A stretch of DNA of 44,790 nucleotides from an uncultured Candidatus Melainabacteria bacterium (GTDB lineage: Bacteria; Cyanobacteriota; Vampirovibrionia; Gastranaerophilales; Gastranaerophilaceae). Made by a program: the position numbers and the translations under genes. Shown in pieces: positions 14,920 to 23,703 of the stretch; the first letter of the stretch is position 1; the number at the start of each line of letters is the position of its first letter. Location: NCBI GenBank assembly GCA_934747335.1, contig CAKVGS010000015.1:1-44790 (forward strand), written 5' to 3'. The notes under the pieces were generated by a model. That model did no database searches. It worked only from the letters and a program-made list of their open reading frames with translations, and was not told the DNA's origin.

Positions 14920-15879
14920 ATGAAATATTTTGAAGTTTTTAGAGCCGGAGTTTACCCTCAAGGCAAATTCACTAAAAAAGAAATTTCTCAAATTGCAAAA
15001 AACTATGACCCAAAATTCTGCGAAGCACCTATCACAATCGACCACCAACAATCAGGTCCGGCATACGGTTGGGTTGAAGATGTAAAAGCTGATGGTGAAA
15101 TATTAAAAGTAGCTTTTAAAGATATTCCTGCCGAATTTGAGCAAGATGTTAACAGCGGTAAATACAAAAAAGTTTCTGTCGAATTGTACCGAAACCTTGA
15201 AGGCAAAGGTGCATACCTAAAAGCCGTATCTTTTTTAGGTGCTGCAACACCTCAAGTTAAAGGCTTGGAACAAATTAAATTTATGGAATCCGAAGCAGAT
15301 ACTTTTGAATTCGATGAAACACTAGAAGATATTGATTCATTAAAAAATCAAATCAAAGATTTAGAAACTCAAATAGAAAATTTTAAAGAATCCAATAAAA
15401 AATTGGAAACTATTAAATCTTTGAAAGAACGTATTTCCGCTTTGAATGATGAAGTAGCCGACTTTAAAGAGAAAGCCGAAGGTAAAGAAGCTATCGAAAA
15501 AGAATTGGATAGTATTAAATCTGCAATAAAACAAAAAGAATACGAAGAATTTATCAACAAACAAATTGAAAAAGGTATCCTTGTTCCTGCAAACAAAAAT
15601 GTTTTAATCTCTGTTTTAAAAGAATTGGATAGCGTACAAAAATTCGGTGAAGATTCAGCCGTTGTTGCTGATTTTAAATCATTTATCGAAACACTTCCAA
15701 AACAAATCAATTTCAAAGAAACCGCAACAAAAGACAAGCTGCCGAATCACAAAAAGGATGGTGTTGAACCGTTTGCCAACGCTGACGAGGATAGCCTTGA
15801 AGTGTTTAAGGAAGCTAAAGCACTTTCAGAAAAAGAAAATATCTCATTTAGAGATGCTTTGCTGAAATTAAATATTTAA
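14920..15879 (+). CDS. Mu I-like capsid maturation protease / scaffold
   Basis: A 319-aa protein. The first ~130 residues look like the Mu gpI protease family: VYPQGKFTKKEISQIAKNYDP, ITIDHQQSGPAYGWVEDV (with the conserved His), KKVSVELYRN, and AVSFLGAATPQVKGL. Residues about 140-220 are a long coiled coil typical of a scaffold, and the C-terminus (ALSEKENISFRDALLKLNI) matches the end seen in such scaffolds. As in Mu, the protease and scaffold are expected to be co-encoded directly before the capsid gene. GGAG precedes the ATG. Confidence 0.88.
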   Translation: MKYFEVFRAGVYPQGKFTKKEISQIAKNYDPKFCEAPITIDHQQSGPAYGWVEDVKADGEILKVAFKDIPAEFEQDVNSGKYKKVSVELYRNLEGKGAYLKAVSFLGAATPQVKGLEQIKFMESEADTFEFDETLEDIDSLKNQIKDLETQIENFKESNKKLETIKSLKERISALNDEVADFKEKAEGKEAIEKELDSIKSAIKQKEYEEFINKQIEKGILVPANKNVLISVLKELDSVQKFGEDSAVVADFKSFIETLPKQINFKETATKDKLPNHKKDGVEPFANADEDSLEVFKEAKALSEKENISFRDALLKLNI

Positions 15880-15930
15880 AAAACAAAAAAAATAAAATAA
15901 TTTTACCCCAGTATAAGAATAGGAGCTAAA

Positions 15931-16893
15931 ATGGGAAGACTCGAAGAATTACGCATAAATGCGTACCTGTCTGAAGTCGCTCGTGGATACAGTAACAACG
16001 CATTCGTTGCTCAAAATTTATTCCCCACGATTTATTCAGAAAAAGAACAAATAAACATTTTTGAATTTAACAAAGAAGCCTTTCAAATCTACGATACAGA
16101 AAGAGCAATTCGAGCTAATTCAAACGTAATCGCACCAAAAGGATTCAAAAAACATTCTGCAACCCTTGCCGAACACGATTTATCTTATCCGATTGATTAC
16201 CGAGAAGAACAAGAAGCCGAAAAAGTCCGACTCCAACTTCACGCAACAAATGTTGTCACTCAAGGCTTGCAACTAAAACACGAAAAAGCTTGTGCCGACT
16301 TAGCTCAAGATGTGAACAGCTACGCAACCGAAAACAAAATCCTTCTATCAGGCTCATCTTGTTTTAACCACAAAGATTCCGACCCCCAAGGTGTTGTTGA
16401 TGACGCAAAAGACGCAGTCTCAAAGAAAATCGGTCAAGACCCAAACACAATGGTTATAGGTCAAGATGCTTGGCGTGCATTAAAAAGAAACGTTAGCCTT
16501 AGAAGTCTGATTTCAAATAATACAAACAAAATTATTACCCTTGAACACCTGAAAGAATTTTTTGAAGTCGAAAATATTTTTATCGGTAAATCAATTTTTA
16601 CAAACGAAAAAGGTGAGTTTGTTCGTATTTGGAAAGACAATATTGTTCTTGCCTTTGTTCCAAATTTAGGTTCATCAAGAACAGAATACGACCCAAGTTA
16701 TGCTTACACCGTCCGTAAAAAAGATGCCCTAAATATTGACGAATACTCAAAAGAAGGTAACAAAGTCAAATACATTAGAGCAACCGACATTTACACCCCA
16801 TTTTTAGTTGGTGCGGAAGCAGGCTATTTAATCTCAAATGTAGTTAATCCCCAACTAACTCGAGAAGAACAAGGATTGGTGAAGAATGACTAA
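15931..16893 (+). CDS. Major capsid protein (Mu gpT-like position)
   Basis: A 320-aa protein directly after the protease/scaffold, the position of the major head subunit. Its size fits a HK97-fold capsid protein without a cleaved N-terminal extension. Readable elements are FVAQNLFPTI near residue 27, the E/Q-rich helical arm EEQEAEKVRLQLHATNVVTQGL around 90-110, TMVIGQDAWRALKR around 170, and the late AEAGYLISNVVNPQL. I identify it by context and overall pattern, so the exact subfamily is uncertain. Confidence 0.88.
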   Translation: MGRLEELRINAYLSEVARGYSNNAFVAQNLFPTIYSEKEQINIFEFNKEAFQIYDTERAIRANSNVIAPKGFKKHSATLAEHDLSYPIDYREEQEAEKVRLQLHATNVVTQGLQLKHEKACADLAQDVNSYATENKILLSGSSCFNHKDSDPQGVVDDAKDAVSKKIGQDPNTMVIGQDAWRALKRNVSLRSLISNNTNKIITLEHLKEFFEVENIFIGKSIFTNEKGEFVRIWKDNIVLAFVPNLGSSRTEYDPSYAYTVRKKDALNIDEYSKEGNKVKYIRATDIYTPFLVGAEAGYLISNVVNPQLTREEQGLVKND

Positions 16894-17149
16894 AAAATAC
16901 AAACTCAAACACACAAATATTCTGCATAACGGAATATTACGCAAACCAAACGATATTATAGAATTAACGGAAGCCGAAGCCAAAAAGCTTGCAGATTTTG
17001 TTGAATTGCTTCCTGAAAGAACTCCAAAAACTCAACAAAACAAAAATTCAAAACAAAAAAAGGCTGAAACTGATAAATCAGATGAAAGTCAAAATGAAAA
17101 TCAAGACCAAAACTCTGACGAAAATCAAGGAGAAAATGATGGCGAATAA
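16886..17149 (+). CDS. FluMu-type small head protein (Mu gp35-like)
   Basis: An 87-aa protein. The N-terminal 45 residues carry the FluMu N-domain pattern, HNGILRKPNDIIELTEAEAKKLADFVELLP. The remainder is a disordered, acidic/Asn/Gln-rich tail. It overlaps the capsid stop and, at its 3' end, the start of the decoration protein. The role of the family in Mu heads is poorly defined. Confidence 0.8.
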   Translation: MTKKYKLKHTNILHNGILRKPNDIIELTEAEAKKLADFVELLPERTPKTQQNKNSKQKKAETDKSDESQNENQDQNSDENQGENDGE

Positions 17150-17477
17150 ATTGTATAAACCACTTCTAATTGATTCAATAAAAGCAGCCGAAGATATCGT
17201 CCAACAAAGATTTATCGGATTTGATGGCAAATACTGCAAATCAGGTGCAAAAGCTTTTGGTATCTCTGATGTTGATACTGAAAAAGACCAATATTTACCA
17301 ATATCAGTTTTCGGAATTCTGCTCGTAGAAGCAGGTGGAACTGTTGCGGTTGGTGATAGTATCACATCTGACGATAACGGCAAAGCCATCAAAGCTGACG
17401 GTTCTGCAATCATAAACGGCTACGCTTTAGATAACGGAGCTGATGGTCAAATTATACGAATTCTGATAGGAAAGTAG
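17139..17477 (+). CDS. Capsid decoration/cement protein (DUF2190-like)
   Basis: A 112-aa beta-rich protein resembling DUF2190 capsid cement proteins: YLPISVFGILLVEAGGTVAVGDSI, DDNGKAIKADGS, and GYALDNGADGQIIRILIG. I chose the ATG at 17139 because AGGAG lies 6 bases upstream; an adjacent ATG at 17136 is also possible. A much longer frame starting at 16989 is only the overlap with the FluMu gene. A structured intergenic region follows immediately after the stop. Confidence 0.85.
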   Translation: MANKLYKPLLIDSIKAAEDIVQQRFIGFDGKYCKSGAKAFGISDVDTEKDQYLPISVFGILLVEAGGTVAVGDSITSDDNGKAIKADGSAIINGYALDNGADGQIIRILIGK

Positions 17478-17480
17478 CGG

Positions 17481-17605
17481 ATTTTCGGTAGGGTGACGGC
17501 TGCCGTTAGGCAGACTAACCCGTAAGAGTAAATAGCCTGATGAAGTGTAAAAATTTCTGTCAGGAAATTTTGAAACGAAATGAAAGGCTATACGTACCCG
17601 AATAA
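17481..17605 (+). ncRNA. Candidate multibranched structured RNA downstream of the capsid genes
   Basis: A 125-base intergenic segment with nested complementary pieces that form one closed fold. The closing stem is TTCGG(TA) at 17484-17490 with TACCCGAA at 17595-17602. Hairpin 1 has GGGT/ACCC (17491-17494, 17518-17521) enclosing CTGCC-GTTA-GGCAG (17500-17513). Hairpin 2 has ATAGCCT (17532-17538) with AGGCTAT (17585-17591), enclosing AAAATTTC-TGTCAG-GAAATTTT (17550-17571). The piece is richer in GC than its surroundings. There is no terminal T-run, so it is not a simple terminator. By position it may relate to the known Mu-gpT-DE motif; I cannot test covariation. Confidence 0.65.
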
Positions 17606-17635
17606 TCCAAGACTCGATTTAACAAGGATATTGAA

Positions 17636-18082
17636 ATGACAGATTATTGCACGATTGAAGATATTGAAACTCAAACCTCTACCCCTACTCTAATCCAGCT
17701 CTCTTCTGATAATGGGCAAGAAGAAGTCAATCGTGCTGTGGTTGAAGAAGCCATTATTTATTCTTCTACGCTCATTGATGGGTATCTTCGTGGTAGATAC
17801 TCTCTACCCCTTGATGCCCATTTTCCTTTGCTTCGGATTCTTGCAATTGATTTAAGTATTTACCGCCTCTATTCTCGCCGTATGAGAAACGAAATGCCGG
17901 AAGTAATCCAAAAAAATTACGACAATGCAATTTCAACACTAAGAGATATTCAAAAAGGTGTAATAACTCTCCAAGCCGAAAATGATTTGCTCGAAAGTTC
18001 CAATTTTAATGCGGAAGAATACAAAACAAATAAAAATATTTTAGATAGATTGTTTGGGAAACGGAAGTTAAATGAATATTAG
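17636..18082 (+). CDS. Head completion protein gp36-like (DUF1320)
   Basis: A 148-aa Mu gp36/DUF1320 protein, thought to take part in head-tail joining. Family features are MTDYCTIEDIE at the start, the AVVEEAIIYSSTLIDGYLRGRYSLPL segment (key DGYLRGRY), LLRILAIDLSIYRLYSRR, and a helical tail with YDNAISTLRDIQKG. A good AAGGA site lies before the ATG. The gene follows the structured RNA by about 30 bases and overlaps gp37. Confidence 0.92.
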   Translation: MTDYCTIEDIETQTSTPTLIQLSSDNGQEEVNRAVVEEAIIYSSTLIDGYLRGRYSLPLDAHFPLLRILAIDLSIYRLYSRRMRNEMPEVIQKNYDNAISTLRDIQKGVITLQAENDLLESSNFNAEEYKTNKNILDRLFGKRKLNEY

Positions 18083-18482
18083 AAGCATAGAAAATTCTAT
18101 TATTTTAAAACTAAAACAAGATTTCCCTGATGTTTTAGTTGAAGGATTTCCTGATAAACCCTCAGAATTTATTTTACTTCACCCAATCGGTGCGTTACTT
18201 GTGCATTATCAAGGCGGAAATTACTCAGAAACTAACGCTATTGCTTTTGTTACCCAAAATTCAAAAAAAGAATTTGCAATAACAGTAGTTACAAGAAATC
18301 TGCGTTTTAATGACGGTGCTTACGAATACATTGATAAAGTTAGAGAGTCATTATCAGGTTTTCAGCCTGATGAATGCACAAAACTTACACCGACAAAAGA
18401 TTACTTCATATCCGAAAATGGTGGAATTTGGCAATACGGAATAAATTTCACTTTGACTACTCAAAATATACAAAATTATTAA
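18072..18482 (+). CDS. gp37-like protein (DUF1834), tail terminator candidate
   Basis: A 136-aa Mu gp37/DUF1834 protein. The pattern includes IENSIILKLKQDFPDVLVEGFPD, LLVHYQGGNYSE, and FAITVVTRNLRFNDGAYEYIDKVRESLSGF (key parts VVTRNL and GAYEYID). In this position between gp36 and sheath it is usually a head-tail connector or tail terminator. It starts inside the gp36 gene, with GGAAG upstream. Confidence 0.88.
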   Translation: MNIRSIENSIILKLKQDFPDVLVEGFPDKPSEFILLHPIGALLVHYQGGNYSETNAIAFVTQNSKKEFAITVVTRNLRFNDGAYEYIDKVRESLSGFQPDECTKLTPTKDYFISENGGIWQYGINFTLTTQNIQNY

Positions 18483-18542
18483 TTTTTTCAATTTACCCCT
18501 TTATCCCTACCCCAATCTGATTTACCCCCTAAAGGAGAAAAT

Positions 18543-19775
18543 ATGTCTGCATCCTTTTTACATGGTGTTGAAACCATTGAGATAACAAAAGGCGCAAGAA
18601 CAATTTCGACAGTAAAAACCGCTGTAATCGGTCTTGTCGGAACTGCGCCGATAGACGAAGTTGCTGAAGAATATAGAACAATAAACACACCAACACTTAT
18701 CACAAGCGACATTGATGCCGTTAAGTATTTCGGCAAACCTAAAGACGGATTCACTATCCCACAAGCCTTAGAGTCAATATTTGACCAAGGCTCAGGTATT
18801 GTTTTAGCAGTAAACGTCTATAACCCTCAGAAACACAACTCCATAGATGAAGTCAAATTATCTGATATTATCGGCGGAGTCGATTCTGAAACCTACAAAC
18901 GTACAGGTTTAAGTGCGTTTGAAGATTGTTATTCATTATTCGGATATTACCCCAAAACAATAATTACACCAACCTATTGTGAAGATAATTCCGTTACTGT
19001 TGCAATAAATAAAATTTGTAACAAAATTCGTGCAATAGGAATAGTTGACGCACCTGTCGGAACAACCGTTCAAGATGCAATTAAAGGACGTGGAAGTGAA
19101 GGTACGATTAATTTCAACACCTCATCAGAACGTCTGATTTTATGCTATCCGCATGTAAAAGTATACGATTCTGCAACTGATTCAATAAAATTACAGCCAT
19201 ACTCTCAAAGACTTGCAGGAGTAATCGCCGCAAAAGACGTATCTAAAGGTTATCATTGGTCTCCATCCAATACAGAAATTCAAGGAATAATCGGAATCGA
19301 AAGACAACTGACTTCAATGATTAACGATTCAACCAGTGAAGTTAACCAACTGAACGAAGCCGGAATTATGACAATTTTTAATTCCTACGGTTCAGGGATG
19401 AGAACTTGGGGAAACCGCTCCGCAGCCTATCCGACAAACACAGACCCAACTAATTTTATTAACGTAAGAAGAACCGCTGACATTCTTCATGAATCGGTTG
19501 AATACTCAATGTTACAATTTATCGACTATCCAATCGACAACGGATTAATCGATTCTATTTGCGAAACAGTAAACCAATTTATCCGAACCCTAATCGGACG
19601 TGGAGCTTTGATTGACGGTAAATGCACCTTTAATACCGAAAAGAATCCGACAACCGAAATAGCCAACGGTCACATTGTTTTTGATGTCGAATTTATGCCA
19701 CCGACACCTGCTGAACGCATTACATTTGAGTCATTTATTGACATTGATTTGCTCAAAAATTTAGGAGTGTCTTAA
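18543..19775 (+). CDS. Contractile tail sheath protein
   Basis: A 410-aa sheath protein. Conserved stretches are FLHGVETIEITKGARTI at the start, AVIGLVGTAP, RGSEGTINFNTSSERLILCYPHVKV, SQRLAGVIAAKDVSKGYHWSPSN around residues 220-245, and the C-terminal LIGRGALIDGKCTFNTEKNPTTEI, FDVEFMPPTPAERITFES. These match the Mu gpL/P2 FI families. A strong AAAGGAG site lies before the ATG. Tube and sheath are on the plus strand, while all other tail genes are on the minus strand. Confidence 0.95.
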   Translation: MSASFLHGVETIEITKGARTISTVKTAVIGLVGTAPIDEVAEEYRTINTPTLITSDIDAVKYFGKPKDGFTIPQALESIFDQGSGIVLAVNVYNPQKHNSIDEVKLSDIIGGVDSETYKRTGLSAFEDCYSLFGYYPKTIITPTYCEDNSVTVAINKICNKIRAIGIVDAPVGTTVQDAIKGRGSEGTINFNTSSERLILCYPHVKVYDSATDSIKLQPYSQRLAGVIAAKDVSKGYHWSPSNTEIQGIIGIERQLTSMINDSTSEVNQLNEAGIMTIFNSYGSGMRTWGNRSAAYPTNTDPTNFINVRRTADILHESVEYSMLQFIDYPIDNGLIDSICETVNQFIRTLIGRGALIDGKCTFNTEKNPTTEIANGHIVFDVEFMPPTPAERITFESFIDIDLLKNLGVS

Positions 19776-19952
19776 ATGTACGCAATAGTAAACAACCAAG
19801 GCAAAATCGAAGTTTTCTTAAACGAAAATGATGTGTGTTCGGTTTGCAAAAACAGATATAAATGTCCCCTAATCCAAGCAATAAGTAAAGAATACGTTTT
19901 TCTTCACTACGAAGAAGTCGAAATTTCTCAATGCGGACTTTTGAAAAAATAA
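19776..19952 (+). CDS. Small Cys-rich (zinc-ribbon-like) protein between sheath and tube
   Basis: A 58-aa reading frame that starts one base after the sheath stop with GGAG 9 bases upstream. It contains CSVCKNRYKC and a further Cys near the C-terminus (CGLLKK), giving CxxC-x5-C plus one distant Cys, a possible metal site. Codon pattern and spacing fit a real gene: the gap between sheath and tube is otherwise empty and the frame fills it. Mu Com-like or other small zinc proteins come to mind, but there is no clear homology. Confidence 0.7.
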   Translation: MYAIVNNQGKIEVFLNENDVCSVCKNRYKCPLIQAISKEYVFLHYEEVEISQCGLLKK

Positions 19953-19979
19953 CAACCAACAAATTTTTACGGAGTATAT

Positions 19980-20501
19980 ATGTCCAACATTCAAATAAAT
20001 AAATTAACTAACGCCAATGTTTACCTGAACGGCGTAAACCTTTTGGGACGAGCAGAAGAAGTACAATTACCGCAAATTAAACACAAAATGGCGGAACACA
20101 AAGCATTGGGAATGGTAGGCTCTGCCGAATTCTTTTCAGGAATAGACAAACTTGAATGCAAAATTAAATGGAATGCACTCTACCCACAAGTTTTAACAGT
20201 ATGCTCAAATCCTTTCACCGCCTCAATGCTACAAGTTAGAGCCAACCTCGAAACCTATGGAAGCACAGGTAAAATTGAAGAAGTTCCGGCAACAGCCTTT
20301 ATCATCGGAACGTTTAAAGAATTCCCCCTCGGCACAATTAAAGCACAAGAAAATGCCGACTACGAAACTGCTATGGCTGTAACCTACGCAAAATTAATTG
20401 TAAACAAAGTACCGATTTTTGAAATTGATGTACTGCAAAACATCTACAAAGTCGGTAACGTAGACGTCTTAAAGAAATTCAAATCTAATACAGGAGCTTA
20501 A
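19980..20501 (+). CDS. Tail tube protein
   Basis: A 173-aa P2 FII/Mu M-type tube protein. Typical segments are the start NIQINKLTNANVYLNGVNLLGRAEEVQLP, LGMVGSAEFFSGIDKLECKIKWN, LQVRANLETYGS, GTFKEFPLGTIKAQENADYETAMAVTYAKL (key parts FKEFPLG and TAMAVTYAKL), and a C-terminal EIDVLQNIYKVGNVD. These are the family hallmarks. GGAG precedes the ATG, and the portal gene follows after two bases. Confidence 0.94.
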   Translation: MSNIQINKLTNANVYLNGVNLLGRAEEVQLPQIKHKMAEHKALGMVGSAEFFSGIDKLECKIKWNALYPQVLTVCSNPFTASMLQVRANLETYGSTGKIEEVPATAFIIGTFKEFPLGTIKAQENADYETAMAVTYAKLIVNKVPIFEIDVLQNIYKVGNVDVLKKFKSNTGA

Positions 20502-20503
20502 TC

Positions 20504-21964
20504 GTGGAAGAATCAATAATCAAAAAAGCTTCTGTAAAACGAGGCATAACCGAAGAAATTGCAACACGAAAACGTGCATTGAATTTTTATTCTTTAGCAA
20601 ATATTCTGCCTGATCCTGATATCGTTCTCAGAAAACAAGGTAAGGATATGAGAATTTACAAAGAATTACTTTGCGATCCTCACGTTTTTGCTTGCGTTCA
20701 ATCAAGAAAAGCAGGTGTACTTTCGCTTGATTGGGATATAAATCGTGGAGTAGATAAAGACGAAAATACCGAAAATATTTTTAAGTTACTAAAATCTTTA
20801 GATATCCACAAACTCATAAATGATATTCTTGATGCAACTTTATTCGGTTTTCAACCGCTTGAAATTATTTGGCAAAAGAATAAATCAGGATATATTTTAC
20901 CGACAAAAATTATCGCCAAACCTCCTGAATGGTTTTGTTTTGATGATGACAACAACCTAAAATTCAGAACAAAAGAAAATTACTACGGTGAATTATTGCC
21001 GAATAAAAAATTTTTGTTAGCTCAAAATAATCCGAGCTATAACAACCCATACGGTGAAAGAACATTGTCTCGTGTGTTTTGGAATGTAACCTTCAAAAAA
21101 GGCGGAATGAAGTTTTGGGTTGTGTTTACCGAAAAATACGGAATGCCACACCTTATTGGTAAACACCCACGTGGAGCAACAAAAGAAGAAACAAATACTC
21201 TTGCCGATATGCTTGAAGAAATGGTACAAGATGCGATTGCAGTTATTCCTGACGATTCATCTGTTGAAATCCAAGAAGCAAGTAAATCCTCATCTGCTGA
21301 AATTTACGAAAAATTAATCGACAAAATGAATGCCGAAATTTCAAAAGCTATTTTAGGTCAAACTCTAACGACCGAAATCGGCTCAACAGGAAGCTATGCA
21401 GCTGCTAATACCCACATGGCAGTAAGACAAGATATTATTGATTCAGATAAAAAACTTGTTGAAAGTGTCATAAACCAACTGATAGCTTGGATTTATGAAA
21501 TTAACTTTTCAAATGCAGATGTTCCTGTTTTTGAAATGTTTGCACCTGAAGATGTAGATTTGACGCTCGCTCAAAGAGATAAAATCCTTTCTGAAACAGG
21601 AGTAAAATTCACAAAAGAATATTTTATTAAAAATTATGGTTTAGAAGATGATGACTTTGAAATTAGAGAAGATATTTTATCTCTAAATCCTAATTTCAGC
21701 GAATTCAAGGAAGATGAACCGACAATTGTCGGACAAAAACAAATAGAAAATCTTTTTAATTTCATATCAGAAACCAAATTGAATGAACAATCTCAAAAAA
21801 TGATTTCACCTTTGATTTCATTACTTGAAAGTTGCGAAAGCTACGAAGAAGCCTACGAACTATTAACAGACAAAAATCTAAAAAGCAAAAAGTTTGAAGA
21901 ATCACTCCAAAAGGCTTTGTTTCTTTGCGAATTACAAGGAAGGAGCGATGGATTAGATGAGTAA
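20504..21964 (+). CDS. Portal protein (DUF935, Mu gp29-like)
   Basis: A 486-aa portal of the DUF935 family. It starts with GTG (GGAGC 6 bases upstream). Diagnostic parts are LPDPDIVLRKQGKDM, CVQSRKAGVLSLDWDI, ATLFGFQPLEIIWQK, NPYGERTLSRVFWNVTFKKGGMKFWVVFTEKYGMP, and AILGQTLTTEIGSTGSYAAANTHMAVRQDI. In Mu the portal follows terminase and precedes the protease; here it lies after the tube gene on the opposite strand from terminase. It overlaps the following PP-loop gene by 8 bases. Confidence 0.94.
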   Translation: MEESIIKKASVKRGITEEIATRKRALNFYSLANILPDPDIVLRKQGKDMRIYKELLCDPHVFACVQSRKAGVLSLDWDINRGVDKDENTENIFKLLKSLDIHKLINDILDATLFGFQPLEIIWQKNKSGYILPTKIIAKPPEWFCFDDDNNLKFRTKENYYGELLPNKKFLLAQNNPSYNNPYGERTLSRVFWNVTFKKGGMKFWVVFTEKYGMPHLIGKHPRGATKEETNTLADMLEEMVQDAIAVIPDDSSVEIQEASKSSSAEIYEKLIDKMNAEISKAILGQTLTTEIGSTGSYAAANTHMAVRQDIIDSDKKLVESVINQLIAWIYEINFSNADVPVFEMFAPEDVDLTLAQRDKILSETGVKFTKEYFIKNYGLEDDDFEIREDILSLNPNFSEFKEDEPTIVGQKQIENLFNFISETKLNEQSQKMISPLISLLESCESYEEAYELLTDKNLKSKKFEESLQKALFLCELQGRSDGLDE

Positions 21965-22907
21965 ACTTACCCTTGAAGAATTAGCACTAAAAAAGAATTT
22001 TCTTAAACAAAGACAAAATCTTCCGCTAAATCTGAAAATAGAATTAACAAAACGAAGAATTCGAGAATTTTACGAACATTTTGACGGACAAGTATATGTG
22101 TCCTTCTCAGGTGGCAAAGATTCTACTGTATTATTAGATATTGTAAGAAGTCTTTATCCGAATGTTTTAGCGGTTTTTGTCGATACAGGTTTAGAATATC
22201 CTGAAGTTCGACAATTTGTAAAATCAATGGAAAACATAAAAATCCTTCGCCCCAAAACACCGTTTCACCAAGTAATCGAAAAATACGGATATCCTGTTAT
22301 CAGCAAAGAAGTCGCAGGAGTAATCGAAGATAACCGCAAAAATCCAAACGGATACACCGCTAAAAAATTTGATCCCAACAGCGAATACGTGAAAAAATAC
22401 GGTTCAAGATATGATTTATCAAAATGGAAGTTTCTGCTAGAGAGCGATATAAAAATCTCAAACAAGTGTTGCAAAATTATGAAAAAAGAACCGTCATTCA
22501 AGTTCGAAAAAGAAAACAATTTAAAACCCTTCATCGCAACAATGGCAGCAGAAAGTAACCTTAGAAAACAAGAATATTTAAAGCACGGATGTAACGCCTT
22601 CGACACAAAACGCCCATCTTCAACACCAATGGGATTTTGGACAGAACAGGATGTGCTTCAATACATAAAGGAAAAGAATATTCCATATTGTTCCGTTTAC
22701 GGTAAAATTTTGCAAGACAAAAAAGGGAAATTTTACACAACTGGAGTCAACCGCACAGGATGTATGTTTTGTATGTTCGGCATTCAATGCGAAAAATCTC
22801 CGAACAAATTCGAAAAAATGAAAAAATCTCACCCAAAACAATATGATTATTGCATTAATAAATTAGGTTGTGGCAAAGTCCTTGATTTTATTGGAGTTAA
22901 ATACTGA
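21957..22907 (+). CDS. PAPS-reductase-like PP-loop enzyme (moron)
   Basis: A 316-aa protein of the phosphoadenosine-phosphosulfate reductase (COG0175) group. It has the PP-loop SGGKDS at residues 51-56 followed by VDTGLEYPEV, then KCCKIMKKEPS, RKQEYLKHGC, and a C-terminal Cys cluster GCMFCMFGIQC. The Cys cluster suggests an Fe-S cluster or zinc. Related proteins in phages are often tied to DNA or nucleotide sulfur chemistry and modification rather than sulfate assimilation. The gene is spliced between portal and MuF with overlaps on both sides, so it is expressed late with head genes. Its substrate cannot be told from sequence. Confidence 0.88.
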   Translation: MSKLTLEELALKKNFLKQRQNLPLNLKIELTKRRIREFYEHFDGQVYVSFSGGKDSTVLLDIVRSLYPNVLAVFVDTGLEYPEVRQFVKSMENIKILRPKTPFHQVIEKYGYPVISKEVAGVIEDNRKNPNGYTAKKFDPNSEYVKKYGSRYDLSKWKFLLESDIKISNKCCKIMKKEPSFKFEKENNLKPFIATMAAESNLRKQEYLKHGCNAFDTKRPSSTPMGFWTEQDVLQYIKEKNIPYCSVYGKILQDKKGKFYTTGVNRTGCMFCMFGIQCEKSPNKFEKMKKSHPKQYDYCINKLGCGKVLDFIGVKY

Positions 22908-23653
22908 TGATAGAACTTAAATCATTATTCAAACTACAACCTGCTCTTGCAATAAAATATTTCAGAAACAAAAAGAACGTAACAAGTTGGGATTGGTACG
23001 AAATTTGGCAAGATGCTCACAAAAAAAGTTTTACGGTTGCTAAAGCTATGAACACGAAAGTTCTCAATGATATTCGTGATGCTTTGGATAAATCACTATC
23101 TGAAGGTAAAACTTTCCACGAATTTCAGAAAGACTTGAAACCTCTACTGCAAAAACGTGGTTGGTGGGGTGAGCAAATTGTTGTTGATACTGAAGGTAAT
23201 GCAGAAAAAGTCCAACTCGGCTCAATGTATCGCCTGAAAAATATTTACAGGGTGAATATGCAAACTGCCTATATGACAGGGCGATACCAAACTCAGCTTG
23301 ATAATGTCGACAACCGACCATACTGGGAATATGTTGCCGTTATGGATTCTTCCACTCGACCTGAACACGCAATGTTAAACGGTTTAGTTTTTAGATACGA
23401 TGATCCGTTTTGGAGTGCATTTTACCCACCAAACGGTTGGAATTGTAGGTGTCGAGTCATTGCTCGCTCACAGAAAAATCTTGATTCACTTGATATTTTG
23501 CCAAATTCTTCCAATGGAGCTTTGAGCGATGAAATGCACCTTGTATCAAAGAAATCTGGTGAATACAAACCTATTACGGTTTATACAGACCCGCTTACAG
23601 GTAAAAAGATTGCCCCTGATGTCGGTTGGAGTCACAATCCTGATCAGGTTTAG
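22907..23653 (+). CDS. Head morphogenesis protein MuF (gp30-like)
   Basis: A 248-aa Mu F/SPP1 gp7-type minor head protein. It contains the family core: YRVNMQTAYMTGRYQTQLD near residues 118-136, then VMDSSTRPEHAMLNGLVFRYDDPFW, and the NGWNCRCRV motif. The C-terminus is short with no fused toxin domain, unlike some MuF proteins. The ATG overlaps the previous stop (TGATG) with GGAG upstream. Confidence 0.94.
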   Translation: MIELKSLFKLQPALAIKYFRNKKNVTSWDWYEIWQDAHKKSFTVAKAMNTKVLNDIRDALDKSLSEGKTFHEFQKDLKPLLQKRGWWGEQIVVDTEGNAEKVQLGSMYRLKNIYRVNMQTAYMTGRYQTQLDNVDNRPYWEYVAVMDSSTRPEHAMLNGLVFRYDDPFWSAFYPPNGWNCRCRVIARSQKNLDSLDILPNSSNGALSDEMHLVSKKSGEYKPITVYTDPLTGKKIAPDVGWSHNPDQV

Positions 23654-23703
23654 TAGATTAAAACACTTTTTGAACGGCTATTGAATAATATTTAGGAGTT
23701 AAT

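Noticed and set aside
16989..17138. N-terminal extension of the decoration protein
   Set aside because: This part is an alternate frame of the FluMu-type gene with Lys-rich translation; AGGAG clearly places the start at 17139.
17535..17585. Possible hammerhead ribozyme because of CTGATGA followed later by GAAA
   Set aside because: The pairing ATAGCCT/AGGCTAT consumes the CT of CTGATGA, and there is no stem III or UH cleavage site in any of the three hammerhead permutations. I keep only a general structured RNA.
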